From: Rhizobium sullae
GTDB taxonomy: Bacteria; Pseudomonadota; Alphaproteobacteria; Rhizobiales; Rhizobiaceae
NCBI RefSeq assembly: GCF_025200715.1
Contig: NZ_CP104143.1
Location: 744,001-808,000 of the forward strand
Length of the DNA: 64,000 nt
Direction of reading: 5' to 3'
Under the pieces are notes generated by a model that was given only the letters and a program-made list of their open reading frames with translations, had not been told where the DNA came from and did no database searches. Below are positions 46,234-54,567 of this stretch, one piece after another. Each line of letters begins with the position of its first letter. Within the stretch, counting starts at the first letter, position 1. Made by a program: the position numbers and the translations under genes.

Positions 46234-47097
46234 CTATTTTCTAATCAGGCCGAGCGACTTGAGCCGTGCCTGAAATGCCAGCAGGTCACTCCAGGCCAGC
46301 CGCTTGTTGATCGGCGCGGTCAGAAGATCCTGCGGGTGGAGCGTCGCGATCGCCGGTATCGTCAGCGGCCCGGCGCCGATTTCCTTCCATTGGCCACGCA
46401 GGCCGTGAATGGTGTCGTTCTCGCCGAAGAAGAAGCGGGCGGCGAAATTGCCGAACAACAGAATGGCTTTCGGTTCGGCAAGCGCGATCTGGCGTTCGAT
46501 GAAGGGACGGCAGATTTCCATTTCGGCAGGCGAGGCGACCCGGTTGCCCGGCGGGCGCCAGGGGATGACCTGCGTCAGGAGAATGCCCTCGCGGTCGAGG
46601 CCGATCGCCATCAGCATCTTGTCGAGCAGTTGTCCCGCCCGCCCGGCAAAGGGCATGCCCTCGCGGTCGTCGTCGGCGCCTGGCGCCGAGCCGATCACCA
46701 TGATGCCGCTTGCTGCGTTGCCCGTCGCAAAGATCGTCGAACGTGCGCTGTGCTTGAGGTTGCAGCCGTTGAAGGCTTCGATCGCGGTCTTGAGCTCGGC
46801 AAGCGATCGCGCACTCTCGGCCCCAAAGCGTGCCTGCTGCACAGCTTCGCCATCCGGAATGGCAGGTTGCGGACGAGGGGCTGCGCGCTCAGCCGGCGCT
46901 GCCGCCTGATGTTGCGCTGCCGGTTGGGCTGGGCTTTGCGGAGCAGCGGTGGCGTTGCGCCGGGCCTGCTTCATCGCCTCGAACTCGGCGAAGCGGTCGA
47001 CCGCCTCCTCCTCCAGCAGCCATTCGACGCCGGCGTCCGCATGGAAATGCAGAAGTGCGGCAAGCTCGGCCGGGGAAAGTTCGTTGACGGAGACCAT
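46234..47097 (-). CDS. Uracil-DNA glycosylase, family 4-like
   Basis: 287 residues. The N-terminal 105 residues are an Ala/Pro/Gln-rich linker (about 45-90) after a short helical domain. The catalytic domain (110-285) shows GNAASGIMVIGSAPGADDDR, EGMPFAGRAGQLLDKMLMAI, PWRPPGNRVASPAEMEICRP, ILLFGNFAARFFF and IATLHPQDLLTAPINKRLAW. It should excise uracil from DNA. Two oddities: motif 1 reads GSAPG where GEAPG is usual, and only two cysteines (112 and 196) remain of the four that hold the [4Fe-4S] cluster in classical family 4 enzymes. The function is therefore likely but its mechanism is uncertain. Confidence 0.82.
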   Translation of the reverse strand: MVSVNELSPAELAALLHFHADAGVEWLLEEEAVDRFAEFEAMKQARRNATAAPQSPAQPAAQHQAAAPAERAAPRPQPAIPDGEAVQQARFGAESARSLAELKTAIEAFNGCNLKHSARSTIFATGNAASGIMVIGSAPGADDDREGMPFAGRAGQLLDKMLMAIGLDREGILLTQVIPWRPPGNRVASPAEMEICRPFIERQIALAEPKAILLFGNFAARFFFGENDTIHGLRGQWKEIGAGPLTIPAIATLHPQDLLTAPINKRLAWSDLLAFQARLKSLGLIRK

Positions 47098-47154
47098 GCG
47101 GCGACCTTAGCGAAGTGGCGGCGGCAATGAAAGAGTGGGCGGCGTGGCCTGTGG

Positions 47155-48447
47155 CTATTGCACAGTCCATTGCGCGATGTCGTCGCGCTCGCCGATCAGG
47201 GCAAGACCGTGGGCGATCGAGAGAAGCTCGCCGCCGGTCTCGATCTTGCCGCTGTCGAAGCGTTCGTTGAAGATGCGGCGGACGGCGGGCACGAAGGACG
47301 TGCCGCCGGTCAGGAAGACCTTGTCGATCTCGCTGGGTCGGGTCTCCGTCCTTTCCAGAACGTTGTCGAGCGCGCCTTCGATACGAGCCAGGTCCTCCGC
47401 GATCCAGCTTTCAAAATCCTTCCGGCGAACGATGTGATGGCCGCCGCGGCCGAGCGGGCCGAAATCGAAGGGCGCTTCGTCTGCTGACGACAGCGCCATC
47501 TTGGTGGCCGAGATCGCCTGATACAGCGGATAGCCCTCGTCATGATCGACGAGATCGATGAAGATTTCGAGCTTCTCCGGCTCGAGCGCCGTGCGGACCA
47601 GTTTCTTCAGATCCTCGAATTCGCGCGAGGTCTTGAAGATCGAAAGCTGGTTCCAGCGACCGAAGCTCGAATAATAGTTCGACGGCACCTCAAGGATCTT
47701 GTCGAAGCTCCTGAAATAACTCCCCTTGCCGATCTGCGGCGCGACGATGTTGTCGATCATCCGGTAGTCGAAATGATCGCCCGCGACACCGACGCCCGAG
47801 TGTCCGATCGGCGCTGCCGTGAGCTTGCCGGCAACGGTTTCGAAGCGGATCAGCGAATAGTCCGTCGTGCCACCGCCGAAATCGGCAACAAGCACCGTGG
47901 CGTCTGACTTCAGGTTCTGCGCGAAGTAGAAGGCGGCGGCAACCGGCTCGTAGACATAGTGGATTTCCGGAAAGCCGAAGCGCAAGAGCGCTTTGTTGTA
48001 GCGTTCGGTGGCGAGAGCCGGGTCGGGATTGGCGCCGGCAAAGTGCACCGGCCGCCCAGTGACGATGCGTGTGACATCGCCCGACCAGTTTTCGCCCGCA
48101 TAGGCGCGCAGCCGCCGGATGAAGATTTCCATCAGGTCTTCGAAGCTGTGGCGCTTGGCGAAGATCAAGGTGCCTTGGAAGAGGGTGCTTGCCGCAAATG
48201 TCTTGATCGACTGCAGGAAGCGGCAATCGCCGGGATTGTCGATGAACTGACGGATCGCCGCATGTCCGGCCTCGACTTTCGGGGTCGACGCGCCGAGCCG
48301 CGGATCCTTCATGAAGGACAGCGCCGTGCGCATGCTGTCGGCCGTGCCTTCCGCGTTTGTGAACGCCATCGAATGCGTTGTCCCGCCATTTGCCGTGGCG
48401 AGAACCGTGTTTGTCGTGCCGAAGTCGAAACCCAGCGCCTGAGCCAT
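47155..48447 (-). CDS. Hsp70 family protein, YegD-like
   Basis: 430 residues, only the actin-like ATPase part of Hsp70. Phosphate 1 is at LGFDFGTTNTVLATANGGTT, phosphate 2 at VLVADFGGGTTDYSL, and the adenosine-type motif at DKVFLTGGTSFVPAVRRIFN. No substrate-binding domain follows, as in E. coli YegD. The insertion SKSYFRSFDKILEVPSNYYS-like region (about 230-280) is typical of this subgroup. It is a putative chaperone or regulatory ATPase of unknown client. Repeat copy C lies upstream, about 200 bases from its start. Confidence 0.9.
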   Translation of the reverse strand: MAQALGFDFGTTNTVLATANGGTTHSMAFTNAEGTADSMRTALSFMKDPRLGASTPKVEAGHAAIRQFIDNPGDCRFLQSIKTFAASTLFQGTLIFAKRHSFEDLMEIFIRRLRAYAGENWSGDVTRIVTGRPVHFAGANPDPALATERYNKALLRFGFPEIHYVYEPVAAAFYFAQNLKSDATVLVADFGGGTTDYSLIRFETVAGKLTAAPIGHSGVGVAGDHFDYRMIDNIVAPQIGKGSYFRSFDKILEVPSNYYSSFGRWNQLSIFKTSREFEDLKKLVRTALEPEKLEIFIDLVDHDEGYPLYQAISATKMALSSADEAPFDFGPLGRGGHHIVRRKDFESWIAEDLARIEGALDNVLERTETRPSEIDKVFLTGGTSFVPAVRRIFNERFDSGKIETGGELLSIAHGLALIGERDDIAQWTVQ

Positions 48448-48647
48448 GCCCGCACCTCTTCATGCCGATTGTGATTGAGACCGGAGCCATGCTCCGCATG
48501 AAGGGCGCCCGCGCGCCCAGAATTAGGAGGGCGCGTGATGCCATAGAGGGACCACACATTCAAGGGGGCGCAGGATTGAGTGCAGGCGGAAAGTGAGAGG
48601 TTTTGTGGTCTGAACGAGGATGGCGGGTGACGCGGCGGTTTGTTTCT

Positions 48648-48900
48648 TTTCCTCATTTCTGTGCTCGTCACAGAGATCCAACCACGGCGCGTCCGCGTCG
48701 TGAATAAGTCATTTGCCTTGAATGAGTCTCCTGCGCCCAAGGATTTTGGCGCTGCTGCTGGTTTCCTGTGACGAGCACAGAAATGAGGAAAGGATATATG
48801 GCGGCGCCAGACGGCAACCTCATGTCTGCCGTAGCCTTACCTCGAATCGAAGCGCTCGCAATGTTCCCCTCAACTGGCTCTACGAGGGAAGGAGATAAGC
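48648..48900. repeat. Dispersed palindromic repeat, copy C, with adjacent module
   Basis: The palindromic part (48648-48790) has arms TTTCCTCATTTCTGTGCTCG... and ...CGAGCACAGAAATGAGGAAA, with the interior CCAAGGATTTTGGCG inverted relative to copy D. A second module (about 48790-48900) follows; read on the plus strand it encodes YMAAPDGNLMSAVALPRIEA then LAMFPS, matching the module next to copy D, and it ends in the imperfect hairpin CCCTCAACTGGCTCTACGAGGG-like pairing. The whole gap 48448-48983 carries no other gene. Confidence 0.8.
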
Positions 48901-48983
48901 CAACCACGACAGCAATTGCGCGTGTGCCGGCGCGCGTAGCGGATATTCCGGCCGGCCACGCACCACCGACCGCTGCTTCGTCC

Positions 48984-51900
48984 TTACTCCGCCGCGATCG
49001 CCGTCGGTTTCTCTTCCTCCCGGACCGGCTTCCTTTGCCGTCCAAGGGTCTGGAGCCAACTGCTCAGCCGGTCCATCTCGATGAAGATGACGGGGGTGAT
49101 GAAGAGCGTCAGAGCCTGGGAAACAATGAGGCCCCCGACGACGGCGATGCCCAGGGGCTGGCGCAGTTCCGAGCTGGCGCCGGTGCCGAGCGCGATCGGA
49201 AGGGCCCCGAGCAGCGCGCAGAAGGTCGTCATCATGATCGGCCGGAAGCGCCGTACGCAGGCCTCGTGAATGGCCTCCATGGGCGACATCGACGTGGAGC
49301 GCAGGTTCTCCAGCGCCACGTCGATCATCATGATCGCATTCTTCTTCACAATTCCGATCAGCATCAAGAGGCCGATGAGCGCGATGATCGAGAGGTCGAA
49401 GCCCATCACCTTCAAAGCCAGCAGCGCCCCGAGAGCGGCGGCCGGTAAGCCGGACAGAATGGTGAGCGGGTGGATGAAGCTCTCGTAGAGGACGCCAAGC
49501 ACGACATAGATCGTCAGGACCGCAGCGAGGATCAGAAGCGGCGTATTGCCCTGCGACTGCTCGAAGATCTGTGCCGTACCGCCATAGGACGTGAAGACGT
49601 CCGACGGCATGTTGATGTCCTTCTTGATCTGGTCGATCGCGGCTGTCGCATCGCCGAGCGCCTCGCCGGCGGGCAGGTTGAAGGAGACGGTCGTCGAGAC
49701 GAGCTGCCCCGTCTGATTGATCGTCACCGGACCGGTGTTGCGCTCGACCGTTGCGAAATTCGACAGCGGAACGAGCGTGCCGTTGGTGGAGGCGACGCGG
49801 ATGTCCTGGAGCTTCTGATCATCCCAGGGCCTATTGGTATCGTATTCGACGATGACGTCGTAGCTGTCGCCGGTGGATTGGATTTGCGCTGCTGTATAGC
49901 CGCTGAACGACTCCTGCAGAGTGGTGCGCAACTGGTTGTTGTCGATACCGAAGGCGGCTGCCTTTTCGAAATCCACGACGACATTGGCCTGGAGCGCGTT
50001 GTTCTGCGCATCGGTCGTCACGTCGGTGAAACGCGGATCGCTGCGCATTGCCTGCTGGATCTTGTTGGCCCAGAGATTGGTCTGGTCGGCGCCGAGCGCC
50101 TGAACGACCAGCTGATACTGGCTCGCGGTCTGGCGGCCACCGAAACGCAGGCTCTGCTGCGGCGTAATAAAGGCCTGCAGGCCTGGTACTTTGGCGATGC
50201 TTGCCCTGAGTTCGCGCAAGGTCTGGTCGAGCGGCGGACGCTGCCCCTTTTCTTTCAACTCGACAAACATCGTGCCGTTGTTGAGCGGGCTGCGGGCATT
50301 GCCACCGACGATCGACATGACGTGGCTGACGGCGGCATTCTGTTTCACGATCGCCGCCGCCTGGTTCTGCAAGGCTTCCATCGCCGGATAGGAGATATCC
50401 TGGCGTGCGCGCGTCGAGATGTTCAGGCGACCGATGTCTTCAGACGGAAAGAAGCTCGTGGGCAGCGCCACGAACAGATAGGCCGTCAACCCGACCGAGG
50501 CGAGGAACAGGCCGAGGATCGTAGGCCGGTGGCTGAGGCACCAGCCAACCGCCCGGTCGTAGCCTCTGAGCGTGCGTTCAAAACCTACGTCGAACCAGCG
50601 GATGAAGAACGGCGGCTCGCCGTGACCGCTGGAAAGCCGTGAGCTGAGCATCGGCGTCACTGTCAGCGAGACGATGGCGGAAGCGGCGATGGCGATCGCA
50701 ACGACCATGCCGAACTCGTTGAAGATGCGGCCGACGACTCCGCCCATCAGTAGGATCGGGATGAAGACCGCAATCAGCGACACCGACATAGAAATGATCG
50801 TGTAGCTGACCTCGCCCGCGCCTTTGATAGCTGCATCGAGGACCGGCATTCCTTCTTCGATATGCCTAAGAATGTTTTCCAGCATCACGATCGCGTCGTC
50901 CACCACCAGGCCGACCGCGAGCGTCAATCCGAGCAGTGAGATATTGTCGACACTGTAGCCGAGCACGTACATCATACCGAAGGTCGAGATCAGCGACAGC
51001 GGAACGGCAAGGCCCGGAATGATCGTTGCGGTCAGGTGGCCGGTGAAGAGATAGATGACGAGCACGACGAGGCCGATCGTCAGCAGCAGGGTGAACTTCA
51101 CGTCGGAAATCGCGTCGCGGATCGGCGTCGCGGAATCGTTCATGACCTTGATCGTGACCGATGCCGGGATCTCGGCATGAAGCGTCGGCAGCTTGGCGTT
51201 GATCGCATCCACGACCTCGACCGTGTTCGCATCTGGCTGGCGCTGGATCGCAAGGACGATGCCGCGGTTTCCGTCGTACCAGCCGCCGGTGTACTGGTTC
51301 TGGACGCTGTCTTTCACTTCGGCGATGTCGCCGAGATGGATCGGCGCGCCGTTCGGATTTGCGATAACAAGGGAGCGGAATTCGCTCGCGTTGGTGCGCT
51401 GCGTGTCGGCATTGATCGTCATGCTCTGCGAGCTGTTCTGCAGCGTGCCGACAGGCACCTGGCTGTTTGCGGCGCTGATTGCCTGGTTGACCGTATCGAT
51501 GCCGATGTTGCGGGCAAGTAGCTTGTTCGGATCGACCTCGACGCGGACCGCATAAGTCTGCGCGCCGAACACGGACACTTCGGCCACGCCGGGCAGGGTG
51601 GAGAGCGACGGTGATATGATGTTTTCGGCAATCGCGTCCAGTTTGGCGCGGGGCATCGTATCGCTCTGCACCGAAAGCAGCATAACCGGCGCGTCGGCCG
51701 GGTTCGTCTTGCGATAGCTCGGCGGCGTTGTCATGTTGTCCGGCAATTGCCGTGTCGCATTCGAGATCGCCGCCTGAACGTCGGCCGCAGCCGCGTCGAT
51801 GTTGCGGTTGAGGTCGAACTGCAGGACGATGCTGGTATTGCCGAGCGAGTTGGTTGCGCTGATTTCGCTGATGCCGGGGATGGTCTCGAACTGCTTTATC

Positions 51901-52097
51901 AGCGGGGTGGCGACCGAGTTCGCCATGGTTTGCGGCGAGGCGCCGGTGAGCGCGGCCGAGACGTTGATCGTCGGGAAATCGACCTGCGGCAATGCCGCGA
52001 CGGGCAGGAGCCGGTAACCGGCGAGGCCTGCAAGGATCACGCCGATTGCGAGAAGTGTCGTTGCCACTGGCCGCCGGATGCAGAAGTTCGGGATCAT
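48984..52097 (-). CDS. RND efflux pump inner-membrane permease (HAE1 family)
   Basis: 1037 residues, standard for the family. TM1 is at 10-30 (PVATTLLAIGVILAGLAGYR), two large periplasmic loops follow, and the TM4 proton-relay Asp pair is in LTLAVGLVVDDAIVMLENIL. The MdtB/MdtC-like features include NISLLGLTLAVG and the second-half ALIGLLMLIGIVKKNAIMMI. It exports drugs or metabolites with the adaptor encoded just upstream (4-base overlap). No outer-membrane channel gene or local regulator is adjacent, so a shared TolC is likely. Confidence 0.94.
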   Translation of the reverse strand: MIPNFCIRRPVATTLLAIGVILAGLAGYRLLPVAALPQVDFPTINVSAALTGASPQTMANSVATPLIKQFETIPGISEISATNSLGNTSIVLQFDLNRNIDAAAADVQAAISNATRQLPDNMTTPPSYRKTNPADAPVMLLSVQSDTMPRAKLDAIAENIISPSLSTLPGVAEVSVFGAQTYAVRVEVDPNKLLARNIGIDTVNQAISAANSQVPVGTLQNSSQSMTINADTQRTNASEFRSLVIANPNGAPIHLGDIAEVKDSVQNQYTGGWYDGNRGIVLAIQRQPDANTVEVVDAINAKLPTLHAEIPASVTIKVMNDSATPIRDAISDVKFTLLLTIGLVVLVIYLFTGHLTATIIPGLAVPLSLISTFGMMYVLGYSVDNISLLGLTLAVGLVVDDAIVMLENILRHIEEGMPVLDAAIKGAGEVSYTIISMSVSLIAVFIPILLMGGVVGRIFNEFGMVVAIAIAASAIVSLTVTPMLSSRLSSGHGEPPFFIRWFDVGFERTLRGYDRAVGWCLSHRPTILGLFLASVGLTAYLFVALPTSFFPSEDIGRLNISTRARQDISYPAMEALQNQAAAIVKQNAAVSHVMSIVGGNARSPLNNGTMFVELKEKGQRPPLDQTLRELRASIAKVPGLQAFITPQQSLRFGGRQTASQYQLVVQALGADQTNLWANKIQQAMRSDPRFTDVTTDAQNNALQANVVVDFEKAAAFGIDNNQLRTTLQESFSGYTAAQIQSTGDSYDVIVEYDTNRPWDDQKLQDIRVASTNGTLVPLSNFATVERNTGPVTINQTGQLVSTTVSFNLPAGEALGDATAAIDQIKKDINMPSDVFTSYGGTAQIFEQSQGNTPLLILAAVLTIYVVLGVLYESFIHPLTILSGLPAAALGALLALKVMGFDLSIIALIGLLMLIGIVKKNAIMMIDVALENLRSTSMSPMEAIHEACVRRFRPIMMTTFCALLGALPIALGTGASSELRQPLGIAVVGGLIVSQALTLFITPVIFIEMDRLSSWLQTLGRQRKPVREEEKPTAIAAE

Positions 52098-53377
52098 TGT
52101 TCCGCCCCCGCCAGGGTTTCGGTTTGATGGGCCGGCTGGATGGCGGAAGCGACTTTCAGCGCCTTATCGTCGAACTGTTCTTCGACCGCCTGCTGGTCGG
52201 CAAGCTGGGCCTGTCCCTCGATGACGACATGATCGCCTTCCGAGATCCCGGCGGAAACAGCGGTGAAACCGCCGTTCTCGCGGGCGACGGTGACGGGCGT
52301 CATCTTCACCTTGCCGTCTTTCACGACATAGGAAAAGAAGCCATCCGCGCCGGGGCTGACCGCGACGGTCGGGACGACGATCTGCTCCTCCTTATTGTTG
52401 AAGTGAACCACGAGATTGACCGATTGGCCGGGCCAGAGTGCGCCGGATGCGTTTTCGAAGCGCGCTTTTGCGAGAATCGTGCCCGAGGCAACATCGACCG
52501 TATTGTCGTAGAAGCTGATCGCGCCGTGGCGCACGCTGCCGTTTGCCGAATCCGGCGCAGTCGTGACATCGACGGGGCCTGTGGCGAGCGACTGCTTCAA
52601 TTGGTGCAGGTCGCGCTCCTGCAGATGGAATTTCACGTAGATCGGATCGTACTCGGCAATCGTCACGATCGCCGATCCGGCATCGAGGAACGCTCCAGGG
52701 CTGACGGTGATATCGCCAAGCCGGCCATCGAACGGTGCACGGATTTCGGTGTGCTCGAGCAGGACCTGATCGGCGGCGAGCGTGGCCTTGTCAGCCTCGA
52801 CGGTGGCTGCGGCCGTATCGCGGGCGGCTTTCGCCTGGTCGTAAGCCTCTTGCGTGCCGACCCTCTGCGCCAGCAGATCGCCGGCGCGTTTCAGCGCGGT
52901 CTCCGCTTCCGAAAGCGTTGCGGTATCGCGGATGATCGTCGCGTTGTCCCTGTCGACTGCCGCCTGTGCGGTCCGGTCATCGAGCTTGACGATCAGGTCA
53001 CCCCGCTTGATCGTTGCGCCATCAGCCGCAACAATCGACGTAACGAGGCCCTGTTCCTGCGCGGCGATCGTCGTGGTGTTGTTGGCATCCGCCCAGCCAG
53101 ACGCCGTAACGTCCCGGGGCAGCACGGTTTTCATGGCGGCCACCGTCTTCACCAAAGTAGGTCCGCCGTTGCCCCGCCGGTTCCGCTGTCCGCCTTGCTG
53201 ATCCGTTGGCGTCTGGCCGACCGCGGCCTGGCGCGTCCCGCCGCCTTGTCGCGCGGGCGCCTTGATGAATTGCGAGACATAGGGAAGCTCGGCGACGAAC
53301 GGAATCCTGTTTCCGAACTGCCAAATGCCGGCGGCAGCAACAGCAATAACGCTGAGGGTGATCCAGAATTTCCTCAT
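52094..53377 (-). CDS. RND efflux periplasmic adaptor (membrane fusion protein)
   Basis: 427 residues. An N-terminal signal/anchor (MRKFWITLSVIAVAAAGIWQ) is followed by a Q/G/R-rich linker (45-75), lipoyl halves (ADANNTTTIAAQEQGLVTSI; VLLEHTEIRAPFDGRLGDIT), an alpha hairpin at 130-190 and a beta-barrel/MP domain at the C-terminus. It links the RND permease to an outer-membrane channel. It is the first gene of the operon; the permease start overlaps its stop by 4 bases. No operator is evident in the 150 bases upstream. Confidence 0.93.
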   Translation of the reverse strand: MRKFWITLSVIAVAAAGIWQFGNRIPFVAELPYVSQFIKAPARQGGGTRQAAVGQTPTDQQGGQRNRRGNGGPTLVKTVAAMKTVLPRDVTASGWADANNTTTIAAQEQGLVTSIVAADGATIKRGDLIVKLDDRTAQAAVDRDNATIIRDTATLSEAETALKRAGDLLAQRVGTQEAYDQAKAARDTAAATVEADKATLAADQVLLEHTEIRAPFDGRLGDITVSPGAFLDAGSAIVTIAEYDPIYVKFHLQERDLHQLKQSLATGPVDVTTAPDSANGSVRHGAISFYDNTVDVASGTILAKARFENASGALWPGQSVNLVVHFNNKEEQIVVPTVAVSPGADGFFSYVVKDGKVKMTPVTVARENGGFTAVSAGISEGDHVVIEGQAQLADQQAVEEQFDDKALKVASAIQPAHQTETLAGAEQ

Positions 53378-53528
53378 AGATGAGACCGGTCTTGACGGGT
53401 TGCGCTAAGTTCCGGCCCCAATTGAGACGCCAATATGCGGCGTGAAAAAGACATAATTTGCCGAAGGCGATCACTAAGCAGTTATAACGGCTAAAAGTTT
53501 TGTAATGATCGGCGCTTCGCGCCCGCTA

Positions 53529-54317
53529 TCAAACCGAACGCGCCGCACCGCCGTCGCAACGGATCAGCGAGCCGGTGATATAGCTCGCCGGCTGGCTGCA
53601 GAGGAAGGCGGCGGTTGCGGCAAATTCCTCCACTTTGCCGTAGCGGCCGACAGGAATGCGGGCTTCCTTGTCGCTGCGGATTTCCTCCATGCTTTTGCCG
53701 GTGCGCTGGGCGGCGGCACCGTCGAGCTCGTCGAGGCGTCCGGTCAGAATGCTGCCGGGAAGGAGCAAATTGGCCGTCACGCCATGGCTTGCGACTTCCG
53801 AGGCGAGCGTCTTCGACCAGCCGGCAAGGGCAGGGCGCAGCGTGTTGGAAAGCGCCAGGTTGGCGATGGGCTCGATGACGCCCGACGATGCGACGGTGAG
53901 GATGCGGCCCCAGCCTTGCGCCTTCATGCCCGGAAGCAGGGCGTTGGTGAGCGAGATAACCCGCAGCACCATCGAAAAGAAATAGGTCTCGAGCCTCTCC
54001 GGCGTCATGTCTTCCGTGGTCCCAGGTGTCGGGCCGCCGGTGTTGTTCACCAGGATATCCAAGCCACCAAACTTTTCCTTGACGGCGGCAGCCACCGTCT
54101 CCACAAAATTCTCGTCGGAAAGGTCGGCCCAGATCCAGTCGGCCTTGCCGTTGCCGTTGGCGTTGATCGCTTTGCAGTTCGCCTCCAGCTGCTCGCCGCT
54201 GCGGCCGCAGAGAAGCACGTTCGCGCCTTCGCGCGCCAGCGCAACCGCAATGCCGTGGCCGAGCCCGCGCGACGAGGCCAGGACGAGTGCGCGTTTGCCG
54301 TTGATGCCGAGATCCAT
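53529..54317 (-). CDS. Atypical SDR family oxidoreductase without catalytic tyrosine
   Basis: 262 residues from ATG 54317 behind GGAGGATATC. The nucleotide-binding motif is ASSRGLGHGIAVALAREGAN, followed by LLCGRSGE and NNTGGPTPG. Where classical SDRs have S...YxxxK, this protein reads TVASSGVIEPIANLALSNTL then RPALAGWSKTLASEVA: Ser and Lys are present but Tyr is absent. A BKR-like SDR subgroup shares this pattern (family knowledge). Its reaction is unknown, and it may be an enzyme with altered chemistry or a non-catalytic binder. Confidence 0.88.
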   Translation of the reverse strand: MDLGINGKRALVLASSRGLGHGIAVALAREGANVLLCGRSGEQLEANCKAINANGNGKADWIWADLSDENFVETVAAAVKEKFGGLDILVNNTGGPTPGTTEDMTPERLETYFFSMVLRVISLTNALLPGMKAQGWGRILTVASSGVIEPIANLALSNTLRPALAGWSKTLASEVASHGVTANLLLPGSILTGRLDELDGAAAQRTGKSMEEIRSDKEARIPVGRYGKVEEFAATAAFLCSQPASYITGSLIRCDGGAARSV

Positions 54318-54567
54318 GATATCCTCCAAGTGCTTCGGCTTTCTCTATAAAGCGCAGCGCCCGGGAAAGGGAAGGCACATCCTGGTCGCATTGGCCGAAG
54401 AATAATTGACGTTAACGTAAGCGTTATATACGACAGAGGAGTTGAGCATTGTGCGAAATGGAGGATCGGCTGTCGCTTCCCGGCTCGACAATGCTTTCCG
54501 GTTTTGACAAGACAATGACCCGACGAGGGGATTATGGCCGCATCGGCGGCCGAGCGGAGACGGATGA

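Noticed and set aside
48768..49448. Plus-strand frame starting in repeat C (MTSTEMRKGYMAAPDG...)
   Set aside because: Not accepted as a full gene: after the repeat module it runs antisense through the RND permease gene. Only the module portion is interesting and is reported as a repeat finding.
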